A stretch of DNA of 64,000 nucleotides from Acephala macrosclerotiorum (GCA_014904845.1 MU119238.1:248001-312000); one strand, 5' to 3'. Numbered from the stretch's first letter, positions 10,070 through 22,676 are shown. Numbers and translations: made by a program. Notes: a model not told the origin generated them from the letters alone.

Positions 10070-12287
10070 ATGCGCGTCGCTCTCATAATTGGCCTCACTG
10101 CCCTGGCTACGATTGTAAGCGCAGTAGACCCACTCGGTACATCCCCTCCTACCTGATTCTCGATAGGAATATCAGCTGACCGGTACAGTCGATTTGACGT
10201 ATGCAAAATATCAGGGTCTTACACTCCAAAACGGAGTCAACCAATGGCTGTCCCTCCGATTCGCAGCTCCGCCAACCGGATCAAGGCGTTTTGCTGCTCC
10301 TCAAGCACCCTTGATCGAGAACTCGACTCAAGATGCAACCAAGGTATAACTTCCCACCGTCGCTTGAACAAAAAAGCTCACAATTTCCCAGGAAGGCGCC
10401 CTATGCGTCTCAGCTAACAACCCCGAAGGTCTTCAATTTGGTTCCGCTCGCCAACCCATGGCAGAAGATTGTCTCTTCCTGGCTGTCTACTCACCTCTGA
10501 TCGCCACTGAAACTTCCAACCTGCCCATCATGTTCTTCATTCAAGGAGGGGGGTTCTCATCTAATTCTAATGGCAACTTCAATGGCACTGGTCTCGTGGA
10601 AGCTTCTGGGATGAACATGATGGTTGTGGGAATTAATTATCGTGTTGGGATGTTGGGGTTTATTGGTGGGAGTGTTGTGAATGCCGATACGAAGGGGGCG
10701 GTGCCGAATAATGGGTTGAATGATAGTGAGTATTTCTTCGTGCGACAGGGATGAGACGAGAGGCTGATTGCTCTTAAGTTATTGCTGCTGCAAGGTGGGT
10801 AAAGCAGTATGCTACCAAGGCGAGTAACATTTCCCTTTCCGCAAGGACCCAAGACTGATTTGAGAAGTTTGGAGGAGATCCATATCACATAGTTATGAGC
10901 GGTGACAGTGCGGGAGCAAACGCAATCGACATCCTCCTCACAGCGGATGACGGCGCCGGTTTCCCAGACCTCTTTGTTGGGGCAGCAGCCGAAAGCACTG
11001 GATGGGGCAGCGACCCCTATGCTGTAGACCGAGACTCTGAATTTGAAAAGAACGTGAATGCGACAGGATGTTCCGGCACGCCGGACCCATTGGATTGTAT
11101 GCGACTCTTACCTATTGCAGAATTCCAGAACAAGACCACGACTGATGGTTGGGGTCCAACTATTGATGGGAAAATGTTGACAGCGCCGCATTATCAATTG
11201 ATGGAGCAGGGGAAATTCCAGAAGATACCTGTGATTTATGGAAGTGAGTCTAGACATACCTCCTCTTGACAGATTGTTTGTTGACATATCCGAAGCTACC
11301 AGCAATGAAGGAACTCCAGATTTCATCTCTAATCAATCCGCAACCACAGATGCGGACATCGAGAAACACATCCGAGACTCAGTTGGTCCAGCTATCACAG
11401 ATGCGCAAGTCCAAGCAATGCTGACCGCTTATCCCTCCTCCCTGAACAATCTTTCATTCTTCTCTCGTGATGTCTCAGCGAAGAATGAGACTCTCCGAAA
11501 AGGCAAAGGATCCCAATGGCAACGAGACGCGGCTATCATGACTGAACTAAAGCTCACCTGCGTCGCTACATTCTTCTCGGACATGTTCGCAGCCTCTGGA
11601 ATGACCCAAAATTATCAATATCGATATAACGTCCTCGATACAACCCCAGGTGGGCTCGCTGATCAAGGTCTCTTCACTCCGCATACGAGCGAACTGTACG
11701 CTATTTGGGGAACCAACAACACGGATGGCGGAGATCCGAAATGCTTCAAAATTGACTCCGCGAATGGGGGTTGCGCTTCTGCGATTCGGATTGTGCAGTC
11801 ATACTGGATATCCTTCGTCCGAACATTGGATCCAAACACATTCCGCCTCGCTGGCACCCCAGAATGGGAAAGTTGGGCAATTGATAGTCCCAAAAGGATC
11901 GTATTCGACAACGCAAATGCAACGATGGAAACGATGGGAGCTGGGATCGGAGAAGTGACGATCGCGGGAATGAATCAGAGACAGAGGTGCAATACTTTGA
12001 CGCTACCGCTGGCGAAGATCATGAATGCGGGTTTGAAGGAAGGGCAGACATTGCAGCCGTTTGCGAATGGGACGAGGGCTGACCCTACGCTTGGAGATGC
12101 GGGGACAGTGAATGGGACGAGTTCCATGAGCTTTGAAGGTACCGCAATGAATTCTACGAAAGGGAATTTGACTGGTACAGCGACGCCACCACAATCTACT
12201 GGCGCTGTTGCATCGAGTAGAGGGAGCTTGAAGGATGTGATGACTGCTGGGATAATTGCTCTTGTGGGTGTTGTGTTCCTCTTGTAG
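10070..12287 (+). CDS. Secreted GPI-anchored type-B carboxylesterase/lipase
   Basis: Six exons (10070-10136, 10189-10343, 10392-10725, 10779-10819, 10868-11243, 11296-12287) give 654 aa. It starts with a signal peptide (MRVALIIGLTALATIVSAV). Carboxylesterase family motifs: EDCLFLAVYSP, oxyanion-hole FIQGGGF, VGINYRVGMLGF, nucleophile elbow VMSGDSAGAN (Ser in GDSAG, where GESAG is usual), acid residue in GTTSNEGTPDF, and His in FTPHTSELYAIWG. CSGTPDPLDC matches the second conserved disulfide. A Ser/Thr/Asn-rich linker and a hydrophobic C-terminus ending IIALVGVVFLL indicate a GPI anchor. The intron at 10820-10867 has a GC donor (AAG|GCGAGT); without removing it the conserved YATKFGGDP block cannot be joined. 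The likely role is hydrolysis of extracellular esters at the wall. Confidence 0.88.
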
Positions 12288-14212
12288 AATATTTTGGAGG
12301 CGTTGTAATATTGTAATGAGACTTGAATGCTCATCTAAGTGTTCGGGCTTGGGATGAAGTGATGTGGTTGAAGCTTGGTACGCTAAGAGGACGATATCGT
12401 CATGAGGCAATTGAGGCATGGTATACTACTCATTTATTTCCTCGGCCTCATATCGACGCACAAACATAATGCTAGAGAACCCAAGAACGAATCTTACGAG
12501 TTCTTCTCTACTCGTTTCAATTGAATTCCCTAATATCTGAAAGTCAGGATGGGCGCTGAACACTAGAAGCACACAAAGAACGGCGATGCAATTCCATCAC
12601 CACCATACAAAGCTGGATCAAAATCGCAAGTACCCTTTGAAAAGAGCCGCCAATGCTCAGAGCTAAAAGCGAGCGACGTCCCCTAATGGAAGTGGAATAA
12701 TGTCTAATGCTAGGAATGGTTGACATTGGCCACCGTGGAGTATTGCGGCCGCAGTGAAAAGGAGGCCGAGAGGAAGGCTCGGGGTGTTCTACGAGGTTTT
12801 GCACTGTTACGAGCCTGGGATCATAAGTCTGTGTTTTCTAGGCATTTTTTAAGGCACTTTTAAGCGACGAAAACCAAAATCGACGATTTCATTTTAAAAG
12901 TATAGAGTCTGCACAAATCGGAATCGTTTAATCTTATAATGCGATACTTATAAAAAGCTGTAGTAAGTTTATAAAGCAAATCCGAGTTAATTTAACTTCG
13001 TAGTTAAAAATCGAAACCCAGCTTCAGCGTTCATTTATTAGCGAGAAGCCCTATAAAACACAGACTTTTGATCCCAGGCTCGTTACTTTACGAGGCATCG
13101 TATGGCGTGTGGCAGAGTCATTTTGGGAGAAAGGATGCACCGGCTATATACTCGTTTTGATGGCCTATAGAGGTTCCGTGGTACGTTCGGGAGTTCATTT
13201 CTGTTACAACTTTTATTGACGGATGGAAGAGCTGCAGAAAAGGAAGGAAGAATATACTGTTTCTTCAAAGTAAGGATGAAATAGCTGTTGAACGGACCAT
13301 GTATACAAGTGCGATAAAGTTGGATGAATGGATATCGCATCGAGTTTGTACATGTTGCAATGCTGAATCGCCCTTTGAGCCTCTATCTTCTGGAGACTTT
13401 CTGGAGCTTCTCGAATGTGTCGGGGAAACTTTCAACACCTGGATTCCACCGTTGAACCAAATGTCTCCGAGTATTCAATGAGATGTCTCCGAAACCAGCG
13501 GAGACTTTCTAGGCCCCCGACCACTTCGCCCTGGAGGCTGATCCCCTGTCGACTTTGGAGAACTGCTCGTGGGTATCACCTAATCGGGCGTAGCGCCGGT
13601 CTACAACATCGACAACTTCGTATGACGAGCACAACTTTCTGAGACAACATAGAGCCAACTAAAGGCAAGTCTTTCAATATCTCGCGCCTTGGTTGGGCGC
13701 GAGTACCGAATATTGAGGCCGAAAGTTCGGGTTGAGGCCATTCCGTGGAGGCTCGATTTTGTGCATGCATAATTTCAGCATAAAAGTTACCAGATTGATG
13801 GACTCGAAAGCCTAGACTCATTCAAAGAGGCTTTGCGGTGTAGTTTACACATAAGGCGCTTGATGCATGTGCTTAGAAAGATTATCAATTTGGATACTCT
13901 GGATTAGCAAGCATCGAGAAGCAATCTCCAAGGGAATGATACAAGGCTAGGAGGGAGGACTCACGTGCTTGACAGAGGGAGTGAACTCTGAAAGTGGTCT
14001 CGACAGGAATACGCATATAAGGCTTGCTCTTCCTCCTTGAAGATTGCTCTGAGAACCATAGCTCTCATCTTCGCAAGGCTCCTCAGTGCAACGAGCGCTT
14101 CTGAAACCTCTCGGCCAATACCCCTTTTTTGCTCTCGCGTATTTCAGTTTGAAACTATCCAACCAAACCCCCCAGCAAAATCCGCCTCAACTTCGAAAAT
14201 ACCAAAGAAAGT
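12288..14212. other. Intergenic with an inserted MITE
   Basis: Apart from the inverted-repeat element at 12810-13082 I find no gene. Short frames near 13083-13821 and 13947-14566 lack motifs; the latter are antisense or out of frame to the start of the GST gene. Confidence 0.5.
12810..13082. mobile_element. Non-autonomous inverted-repeat element (MITE), 273 bp, TTA target duplication
   Basis: The ends are inverted repeats of about 33 bp: the left starts CGAGCCTGGGATCATAAGTC and the reverse complement of the right end starts CGAGCCTGGGATCAAAAGTC, with very few mismatches. Both ends are flanked directly by TTA (12807-12809 and 13083-13085), consistent with a 3-bp target-site duplication. The interior is AT-rich and non-coding. 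A TTA (TWA) duplication is typical of PIF/Harbinger-type elements, but the assignment is inference as no transposase is present. Confidence 0.8.
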
Positions 14213-14986
14213 ATGTCTTCCCAAATTAAACCGATCAAAGTTTGGGGTAAAGGCGGTCCCAATCCTCCAAAGGTCGCCATCCTCCTGGGTGAACTCGGTC
14301 TTCCTCACGAGCTCATCGTCGTCCCTCTCTCGAAGGTCAAAGAGCCTGAGTACCTTGCCATCAATCCAAACGGTCGCATTCCAGCCATCTACGATCCCAA
14401 CACCGACTTCACTCTCTGGGAGTCTGGCGCCATCATTGAGTAAGTGATAAGAGGGGCTCAATAGTCCTTCAAATTTTTGTTCGCAAACTTGTGTTCTGCG
14501 CCCTCCTAAGAAGCAATGGCTAACTTCCCGATCAGGTATCTGATCGAGCGTTATGACAATGAACACAAATTGAGCTTCACTCCCGGAACACCAGAGTCAT
14601 ACCTCACCAAACAGTGGCTCTTCTTCGCAGCATCGGGCCAGGGACCATACTATGGGCAATACGGCTGGTTCAAGCTGTACCACGAGGAGAAAATTCCCAG
14701 CGCCATTGAACGCTATGCAAAGGAAGTCAATCGAGTGACTGGAGTCTTGGAGGGGCATCTCGCCAAGCAGAAAGTTGAGGCTGGAAGCGATGGACCTTGG
14801 CTTGTGGGCGGCAAATTGTCTTTTGCAGACCTTGTTTTCGTCTCTTGGCAGACAATCATTGCTCTTGTGACGACAAAGGAGCAGTATGACTTAGATAGTT
14901 TCCCACATGTGAAGGAATGGCTTGGAAAGATGACTGCACGCGAGGCGGTGAAGGAGGCGTTGGCCTCTGGCAAGCCTGAGCAGTAA
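14213..14986 (+). CDS. Glutathione S-transferase, Ure2/theta-like
   Basis: Two exons (14213-14439, 14536-14986; 96-nt intron) encode 225 aa. The N-terminal thioredoxin-like domain is clear: [20 protein letters not shown], then [20 protein letters not shown] with the cis-Pro, and [16 protein letters not shown] (the glutathione-binding E-S pair), formed across the intron. The helical C-terminal domain contains [26 protein letters not shown] and [17 protein letters not shown], the N-capping box typical of GSTs. This arrangement matches the fungal Ure2p-like group that conjugates or reduces with glutathione in the cytosol. It lies 2.5 kb left of the cluster oxygenase, so a detoxification role for the cluster product is possible but unproven. 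Confidence 0.88.
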
Positions 14987-15704
14987 GGGACGGACAGAAA
15001 AAGATCATCGGATATGGAGGTTTTGTCAGGTGAATCCGGTGGATAAATTTGACATAGTAGTACTTGCTTTACCTTTGCGGTAGCCTTTCGAATGAACTTG
15101 CGTCATGTAGCACTTACAATCAACATGATACTAGAGCAAGCCCATTTCCTTCTATTCAAATCCAAGATAAATCCAAGTATATGCTGCGATGTAATATTAG
15201 ATGAAAGACAATCCCGAGTTTGAGTTCCTTCGATGTACAAAGTCAATCTAGAGGTTTTGTTCGAAATAGACTTCATTTTCTTGTATGTTATAATATGCTT
15301 CGGAGCTGAAAGTCTTTCCAGGTCTGTGAATGTTGATAGATCTCGAGGTGATTGCTGATGTACTCTTCAAATTCGCGGTACATATAAAAGCATCGACATG
15401 CCGCCAGGGGGAGGCACCTGCATGTTTCCAGCAGTGTTGACCGAGGGCCAAACAAGGAGGGTTGACCTAGATACTGACACCGATAGTGATTTTCCACGAA
15501 TCGTGCAGCTTTTAACATCGAGTCATCCGCGGCTTGCACCAGACCATAGAGCAGAGGGTATGAACTGCCAATCTGTAGACTGTAGGTCAGTAAAGTCAGT
15601 CAATGCTGCTGAGCAGGCCTTAGAGGGCTTCAGATGGTCGAGACAGCCCCAGGGCTTAATCGTCGTCCTCGTAAGAGTCCTCGTGCTCGTCTTCGCAGGG
15701 CATT
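14987..15704. other. Intergenic
   Basis: 3' flank of the GST. Short frames at 15248-15757 on both strands overlap one another and carry no recognisable motif. Confidence 0.45.
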
Positions 15705-16875
15705 TCATTGTAAGGGTCGCCCACGAACGCTGCCCTCAACGCCATGCCAATACTTAGACGGCCGACGTTCATTGCTGTGCTGGGTAGGCTGGACGAGCTC
15801 GCCATTCGCGAAAGTGGGTCCACGTTGAGCGGATGTCGCATAGACAGGTTTGGTAGCTTGACTAGCCTCGAACAATCGCTCTGCGTCTTGTCCTTCTGTC
15901 CACTCTCCGCGGGTAGGTGCGTCTAATTGACCCCGAGTAGCTCCGATACCGTTGACATAGTGCCAAATGCGGTTTTCTTTGTTCTTCCGGCAGATGGCAT
16001 TGATTTTATCCAGAACAGCGTCTTGGGATTTCCCAAACACCATGCCGTGGCCAAATCCAGTCCCCACGAAAGTCCGGCCACTAAAGTTGTTGCCATCATG
16101 ATATAGGTTGTCCCAGGACTCGCCTTCCATGGCGCCTCGAAGATATTTAAATCCCTCGTCTAGAGGTGCCGTGAGCACCAGTTCTCCCGAGTTCAAGGCA
16201 AGGCGAATCTTTTGAATTTCTTGTTTCTTTGGTCGCTTTGTAGCGCTGGCTTCGTCCAACAAGCATCGTTCTTGGACGAATTTAGGGGCATCTTTCTCCA
16301 GGCGCTATTTCGGAGTAAGGGCCTTCCATAACTTCTCTTTTCCCTTTCGATTGTAGTCAAGCCAGCTGTTCAGCCGGTATTGATCTCTCGTTGTGGATCC
16401 GAAAGCCTGTCAAAAGTTCCCCATCCTTCAATCTCGCTTCTTCTAACTCAAGGAAAGCCTTTCGTCGCTCTTGCAGGTCTTTCAATTCACCGGCCGGTTC
16501 CAGATTTCCAAAGGCACACATCTAGAAGGTGTCAGCAGGTAGTCTTGTCCTTCCACCACTCGGGTTGTGTAAATTGGACAAATGTAGCTTCTTGATCAGT
16601 TCGCAGACTGCTGAAAATGGCTTACTACACGCCACCATTTCTGCATCTTTCTCGGTGACCATGTGAAGGTCTTCGTGCCGTACTTTGGAAACTGCCTAGG
16701 ATGTAGCGTTCGTATAAAGGGTTCTTGTGGCTTCAATCGGAACACCATTGAAGGTAATGCGCCCCTGGCCATCATATATAAACTTCCACCCATTGTGATC
16801 GATCTCGAGAGGAGGTATATGTATCGCGGAAGGCCGGCGATCGTACTTCTTCGTGATTTTGGAGGCACGGAGCAT
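15705..16875 (-). pseudogene. Broken gene of unknown family
   Basis: On the minus strand a protein-like reading begins at an ATG at 16875 (MLRASKITKKYDRRPSAIHI) and runs through FIYDGQGRITFNGVPIEA, but meets an in-frame TAG soon after TLYTNATS. The same frame continues with LKDLQERRKAFLELEEARLK after a second TAG. Beyond about 16400 the sensible reading moves to another frame (DQYRLNSWLDYNRKGKEKLW), has another TAG near 16300, and ends with a 185-codon open stretch at 16262-15705 (GRTFVGTGFGHGMVFGKSQ). Repeated stops and at least one frame change with no suitable splice sites suggest a decayed gene. I do not recognise the family. An alternative is a small intact gene restricted to 16262-15705. 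Confidence 0.4.
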
Positions 16876-17479
16876 TTCGACGTTAGGTGTAAATCCAGGG
16901 ACGAGTGACGAGGCTACTGCTGGAGAAGCTTGGTATAGAAGAAGGGTCTAGGTAGTAAGTCTTGTAAATGAAAACACAATACGTTACCGTGGGAGGAGTG
17001 TCGAGCAGCGGGTGTAACGACCTCAGTCTCAGTGTTCTGATTCTGCCGCATTTCACCGCCTTCGAGACACCTCTGCCACCGAAGTATGCTCGTTGAGACT
17101 TCCTTCCTGACTGCCCTATGTCATCTTATTTATTTATCTTTGAATATAAAGTGCACCTTTGTAACGCCTCAAAAGAGTGCTGCAAGAGCATCGCTCCAAC
17201 GCTGACTGGCGCTGATGGCCCATTGACCTTCCTATTTGGTGTCTTTGCCCCCAGGAAGTCAAGTTCTACGTAGCAGATCGGGGCTTCCCTACGCTAGGAT
17301 ACCCAGGTAGCGCTTCGTAGGTTCCCACAAAGACGCAGCTTTACTCGTTAAGGGACCTTGTTCAGGCAGCCTTTTCCGCTGCAGCTATTGTCAACGACCT
17401 TCAGTTCAATCCATATTCATAGGTAACTTCTATCACTCCTCCTTTTTGACTCGTTTCATACTTCTTGTCCTCATCAATC
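16876..17479. other. Intergenic, left edge of the biosynthetic cluster
   Basis: No gene. It contains the promoter of the IPNS-like oxygenase; I see no clear TATA box. A pyrimidine-rich run just upstream of 17480 is typical of fungal starts. Confidence 0.45.
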
Positions 17480-18977
17480 ATGACGACTGAAAAAGATCCA
17501 AATCGCGTCTACTACAGAGCTGGTGGATTCGAGCAATCTCGACCCATCCTCAAAGGTGCTGATGCAAAGGAGACTTTCGAGTTCATTCCCATTGTCGACG
17601 TTACAAACGTATTTTCCCCAGATCTTGAGGTCCGAAAGGAGTTGGCTGTTGAGGTTGGTCGTGCTGTGACAAAAGTTGGGTTCTTCTATGCTGTCAATCC
17701 ACCAGTTGATACTAAACTTATGGGTATGCTTCGATGGACGAAACATCTTGTACCTGAGCTGACGCCCTCTTCAGATGAGTCGTTTGCTGTGATCAAGAAA
17801 TTCTTCGATTTGCCATTCGAGACAAAGGTAACTGTCTTTGTGTCCTGAACTTCTCTTTGACTGACATAACCTTCAGAACAAGTACAATTTCACACAAAGC
17901 CCCTGCTTCAAGGGATACATGCCGTCCAAGACTCAAGAAAAGGCAGCCCCAGACCGTGACTCGTTCGCGATTGGCAGCGACTTCACAAATCCAGAACAGC
18001 AAGTAACCAAAGTTGCCCCACCCGGATCCGTCCCGCTCAATCAATGGCCAGACGATGTTCTTCCAGAATTTCGAAAAGTAGTGTATGAGTACTGTAAGTC
18101 ACTCACGTCACAGGAAGATTTATACTAATCATCATACAGACAGAGAATGCTTCACGTTTGCGAAAGCATTGATCCGAATCTTTGCTTTGGCCCTCGATCT
18201 AGAAGAAACAGCGTTCGATGAGACGTTCAATGCTCCTCTGACAGACATCCTGATCCAGCATTATTTTGCCTCTCCTGATAGAAAGGAGCATGAAGAGATT
18301 CTGTTTCCTCATGCCGACTTCAGTGGTAAGTATCGGTCACATGAGCGTGTCCCTTGATTGACTAACATTTTCAGCTTTTACGCTTCTGCTCAATCAACGT
18401 AAGTGCGGAAATTCCGATAGTAGCTTAACGCCCAATCCTGATCCGATCTTCCTTAGGTGATATACCCGGTCTGGAAGTTCTCAATGCGAACGGCATCTGG
18501 GTCCCTGCTCCGCCAATCGAACACGCCTTCGTTGTCAACACAGGCGCATACTTTGAGCTGCTTTCGAACTCTCGCTTTCCAGCAACTGTTCACCGAGTCC
18601 ACACCAAGGCAAGTCTACGCGGAAGTCTACGCGGAGCGCGAAAGCTTGACTGACATCCGATTCCAGCTTGGAATCGAGAGATTCTCGTTTCCAATATTCT
18701 ACTCGCCCGAGTAAGTTCAATGACAAGTCAGAAGACACTCCTACTGATATGTCACAGTCCAGCTGCCTTTGTCAAACCCCATCCAGCTTTGGTGAACGAG
18801 GGAGAAGAATCAAAACACACCCCTCATCATATCGGACAGCGATACATCAAGGGGTTGGTCCACAACGCGCCTGATCATCCATGGGTCAAGAAATTAAAGG
18901 CATCAGGCATCAAGGAGGAAGACTACAAGTGGGAGCTTCTTTCACGGCCTTTCCCGACTGAGAATGGAACAGCATGA
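17480..18977 (+). CDS. 2OG-Fe(II) oxygenase, isopenicillin-N-synthase-like
   Basis: Eight exons (17480-17723, 17775-17827, 17877-18093, 18140-18325, 18375-18398, 18457-18608, 18667-18710, 18758-18977) give 379 aa. The N-terminal DIOX_N part is EFIPIVDVTNVF ... AVTKVGFFYAVNPPV. The catalytic core shows HADFSAFTLLLNQRDIPGLE (His and Asp iron ligands in HxD), VLNANGIWVPAPPIEHAFVV, NTGAYFELLSNSRFPATVHR (distal His), and RFSFPIFYSPDPAAF with the 2OG-binding Arg and Ser-like pattern. Intron 6 (18609-18666) has a GC donor, AAG|GCAAGT; reading through it meets a stop. Members hydroxylate, desaturate or cyclise in secondary metabolism (echinocandin clusters carry several). It converges on the acyl-CoA ligase 68 bp away and marks the left end of the cluster as I see it. 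Confidence 0.9.
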
Positions 18978-19045
18978 TTTTGATGTCAAAATACAAATGT
19001 CATAGAAGAGGAATGCCGAAGATCGGATGCTCAATTTTGATTCTG

Positions 19046-21176
19046 CTAGCCTCCTGTTTTTGATCTCTCTTCCAGAAGCTGCACTCCGAGGTCTTTCAGC
19101 TTGTACTTCTCTATCTTCCCGCTTGCCGTCAGTGGCATCCTATCAATCCAAAACACATACCTTGGAACCAACATCTTACTCAGTCTTTCCCGAACCCATT
19201 CTTTAACACCTTCCTCGTCTATCGCCTTGCCATTTTTTGACAGATCTTCATCGTCACCTTTCGCATTCCCATTCACCGAATGCTTTTCGTCGCCATTCAT
19301 GGTTCCATTCCAATGCACTTGCAAAGCCCTGCCTTCCTTCAAGACAATGAAAGCAGCAATCACCTCTCCGTACCGCTCGTCAGGCAGTCCCACAACGCTA
19401 GCATCCGCAATCATCGAATGCTGAAGCAACACATTCTCAATCTCGGGGGGATAGATGTTCTCTCCACCCCTTATGATAATGTCCTTGATGCGGCCAGTGA
19501 TCCTGATATATCCAGCTGCATCAATCATGGCTTCATCTCCGGATCTCAGCCATACTCTTTTCTCGCCAGCACTGCCATCGGGGCAAGGCTCCTCAATCAA
19601 AGCCTTGGAGGTCCAATACTCGTCTTTCCAGTACCCAGCCATGACGCAGTAACCTGATATTAGCAATTCGCCTTTCTCCCCTCGACGAAGTGTTCGTATG
19701 GGGTCATCACGAGCTACAATCTTGATGGATGTGTGAGGAAGAACATGACCGACGGTGTTAAGTTTATGTTCTAGCGTATCAGACGATACTGTCATGCAGA
19801 TGATGGGTGATGATTCAGTGAGGCCGTAGCAGCTGGCTAGGTCGCTCAGATCCAGCTGTTGGTGAAGTTTGAGCCGGAGCGCTGGCGGGATGGGACTTCC
19901 TCCTATGACTCCGGTCCGGAGGTGAGAGAAGTTGTGTCGCTTGAGAGAACTATTTCCAGAGTAAGTATCGCCGCAGTGGAATCTCTCAGCGGTGACTTAC
20001 CCTTGAGCCAGTAGCTCAAGCTCGGCGAGAAACATTGTAGGCACGCCATAGAGTGCCGTGGGTCGGTCCTCTTCAATAGACTTTAGCACTGCTCTGGCAT
20101 CGAATGCTTCAGATGGCAAGACTACGCATGCTCCTGATCGTTTTCAGTATTGGTTTTATATATCAAGTATAGTGTCTCACCATAAGTCATAGCAGCGAGA
20201 AGACCAAGGACAAGTCCGAAGCAATGGTACAGAGGAGGCGGACAGCACACGACGTCCTGTTCAGTGAGACGCATGCCACGACCGACTAAGAAAGCATTGT
20301 TCAACACATTCCTGTGACTAAGGCAAGCTGCTTTTGGAGCTGAGGTTGTGCCTGATGTGAACTGGATTGTCGCGATATCATTATTGTTCAAGTGATACTG
20401 GAGCGGTAGCTCCTGTCCCAGGCTCGAGGCAATGAGTTTTTCATAGCTCCGTGTTTTAGAGAACACGGGTTCGGGGGGCACTAGAAGAGTTGAGCATAAC
20501 TCTGAATAATACAATGGCAGCAACAAAAATATTTGAGGAGTCGTGAGGTGTCACGTACGGATAGTAGCATTGTTTACGAGAACCACATTCCGAAGTGACG
20601 ATATCCTGTCAGAGAATCTAGCGCTCTCTGCTCCAGTCTTCAAGACAGAATGCAAGAGGCATACTGTCGAGTTTGGCTGCTTGTACGGCAAAGTGATCTC
20701 TGCACTCACGACAAAGCAAGCTGCTGAGATGTGATTCAGAGCAGATATGACTTGATCAGGAGTATACGCGGGGTTCAGTGGGACGACGATGGCTCCGATT
20801 TTGAAGCATGCATATGATATCTGTCTTTAAATTCAATACTGCTATTCTACAATATGGCTTGCTAGATCTTACAACAGCATATTCGGCACAATTTCCCAAG
20901 CTGATGGCTACTCGATCCCCAGTCACGAGACCGAGTTCCAGAAGGCCAACGGCCAGGCCATCACTTTCGAGACTCAACTCTCCATAAGACAGACGGCATC
21001 TCGGTGTCTTCACCGCTATCCTATCAGGGAATTCTTGACAAATTGCCTTGAACTTCTCGTTGATGGTATTCTCGAACAAAGCAGGCTTCGATCGTCAGTA
21101 TTGTCTCAAAATGGCGACCACGAACACGAACAATAGTTGGACCGGAAACATATGCTGGCTTTGGCAACTCTTTCAT
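19046..21176 (-). CDS. Acyl-CoA synthetase/AMP-dependent ligase
   Basis: Six exons (minus) 21176-21132, 21085-20873, 20820-20559, 20480-20181, 20133-20001, 19949-19046 give 618 aa. Start [15 protein letters not shown] joins [12 protein letters not shown] over intron 1, as in fungal fatty-acyl-CoA synthetases. Motifs: P-loop [39 protein letters not shown], the YWKDEYW and [11 protein letters not shown] block, [20 protein letters not shown] hinge, and catalytic Lys in [12 protein letters not shown]. An Asn/Gly-rich insert ([19 protein letters not shown] onward, about 19225-19318) sits in the C-terminal subdomain. It would activate a fatty or aryl acid as an acyl-AMP or acyl-CoA; in echinocandin and emericellamide pathways such ligases supply the acyl chain, so a lipid or aryl starter or side chain is likely. 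An in-frame ATG at 21272 is an alternative start. The C-terminus [11 protein letters not shown] is not a clear PTS1. Confidence 0.9.
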
Positions 21177-22676
21177 GCAGCCATCGTGTACTTTGCTATT
21201 TGCAGCCTCCTCTGGGAGGGGCGAACAATCACACATTACGTGTGACAGAAATGGATGAAAAGAGTAACTCAAGGGGAACAGTCGATGACCGAAGGAATGC
21301 TATCTAGCATGATGTACCAGCCAGCTTTGACCAGCCTTTTCCTTGTCTGAACTTCCGACTGACTAAACTTAAACTCAAGATCGCAACTTCATGCCATGTC
21401 TGGCTAGCCATGCGATATGCAGTCATTCCCATTTTCCACTTAGTACTCCACGAGCATCAAGACCCTCGGAGTACCGATGGAGACAGTTCTGCTGCCAAGA
21501 GTTGCCAACGAGATGATCTTCAACACCGAAAGATGAATACCGGGAAATTGATAATCTTTCCGGGAGGACCGAAAACCTTCGTTAACCGCATTACCGTTTA
21601 CAGATCTTGAACGAACCTTTACGGAGGTACAGGGGTCTGAACGCTATATATAATTTTAATGTGTTATAACTTTCGCTACACTTAATAAAAAAACTTTATT
21701 AAAATAGTAAAACGATCCCTAGGAAAAGTACTATATACTTATTTAGCTTTTATACTTTAGAGATGCGTTGTAATTATAATGCAAAAAGAGCAAAGCTTAG
21801 ACCCTTGCTAGCGCTATATAAATATTTAGCCGCTGTACCTCCGTATCTCTCAAAACACCGAAGGGGAGTTGGCCGAACCCCCGATGTCACCTACTCCATA
21901 CGGTTAAAGCGATCTTGACTCGCCTATTAGCGGTGTTGTTCGCGCGAAGTGACCAATTTGGGTTTAGCGAAGGAATAGGGGAGTAAGCGTTGCTTGGACG
22001 GACGTAATTGGACGGAGGCCTTTTTGTATAGAAGTCATAGAAGTCACGATATTTTTTGCGATGAGGTTGTAGAGAGTCGAAGGGAGACTTGAGCGAAGAT
22101 CATGATGTCTTGCAACTTATGGCGAACTTGCGCCTTCACTTCAGCTAGACGGTCTGCAAGAAATATTCCGGTCACGGGATTCGGTCTTCGAAGACACTTG
22201 CATGAATAGTAAGAAGTTCTTGATTTTGTCCCGCAAAATTTATTGGAACTTAATATTGATATCCTTCACTTAGCTTGGTGATGGTAAACGACTCGAGAGA
22301 TGTTCAGAGTCTCAACTTGAAGCAAACTTTCGTGGGGAAAGTCATGTCAGAGGAAGCATCAAATCCACAGACGATTTTTGCGTGTCAAGCTGATAGCATT
22401 GAGGATTTGGAAAAGGTAATCTTCAAGAATGTACGATAGTTTGAAGCTCTTATAAAGCATTTCAATACTGATTAATTTTCCAGGAGTTACCAGATAGAAC
22501 TGCTGTGAGGATATTCCCGCTTGAGACTGTGCACACGAGTACGCTGGAAAAGGAAGAGGACTTAAGAGATTCTTAGCTGAGGGCATTACCTAGTACCGAT
22601 GATAAAGGTACGATGGCAATCTAAAAGCGTTGGCCGCAGTGATAGAACGGGATATACACGGATTTTATTCTCTGGT
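21177..22676. other. Intergenic within the cluster, with a MITE
   Basis: It lies upstream of the acyl-CoA ligase and downstream of the acyltransferase (both minus). No coding frame is supported. The only structure is the inverted-repeat element at 21620-21845. Confidence 0.5.
21620..21845. mobile_element. MITE copy 1, 226 bp, TA-flanked (Tc1/mariner-like)
   Basis: The element begins TACGGAGGTACAG and ends CTGTACCTCCGTA, a perfect inverted pair, with TA at both outer edges as expected for a TA target duplication. The interior is AT-rich with no ORF. A second, diverged copy lies at 30857-31097. The Tc1/mariner assignment rests only on the TA flanks. Confidence 0.8.
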
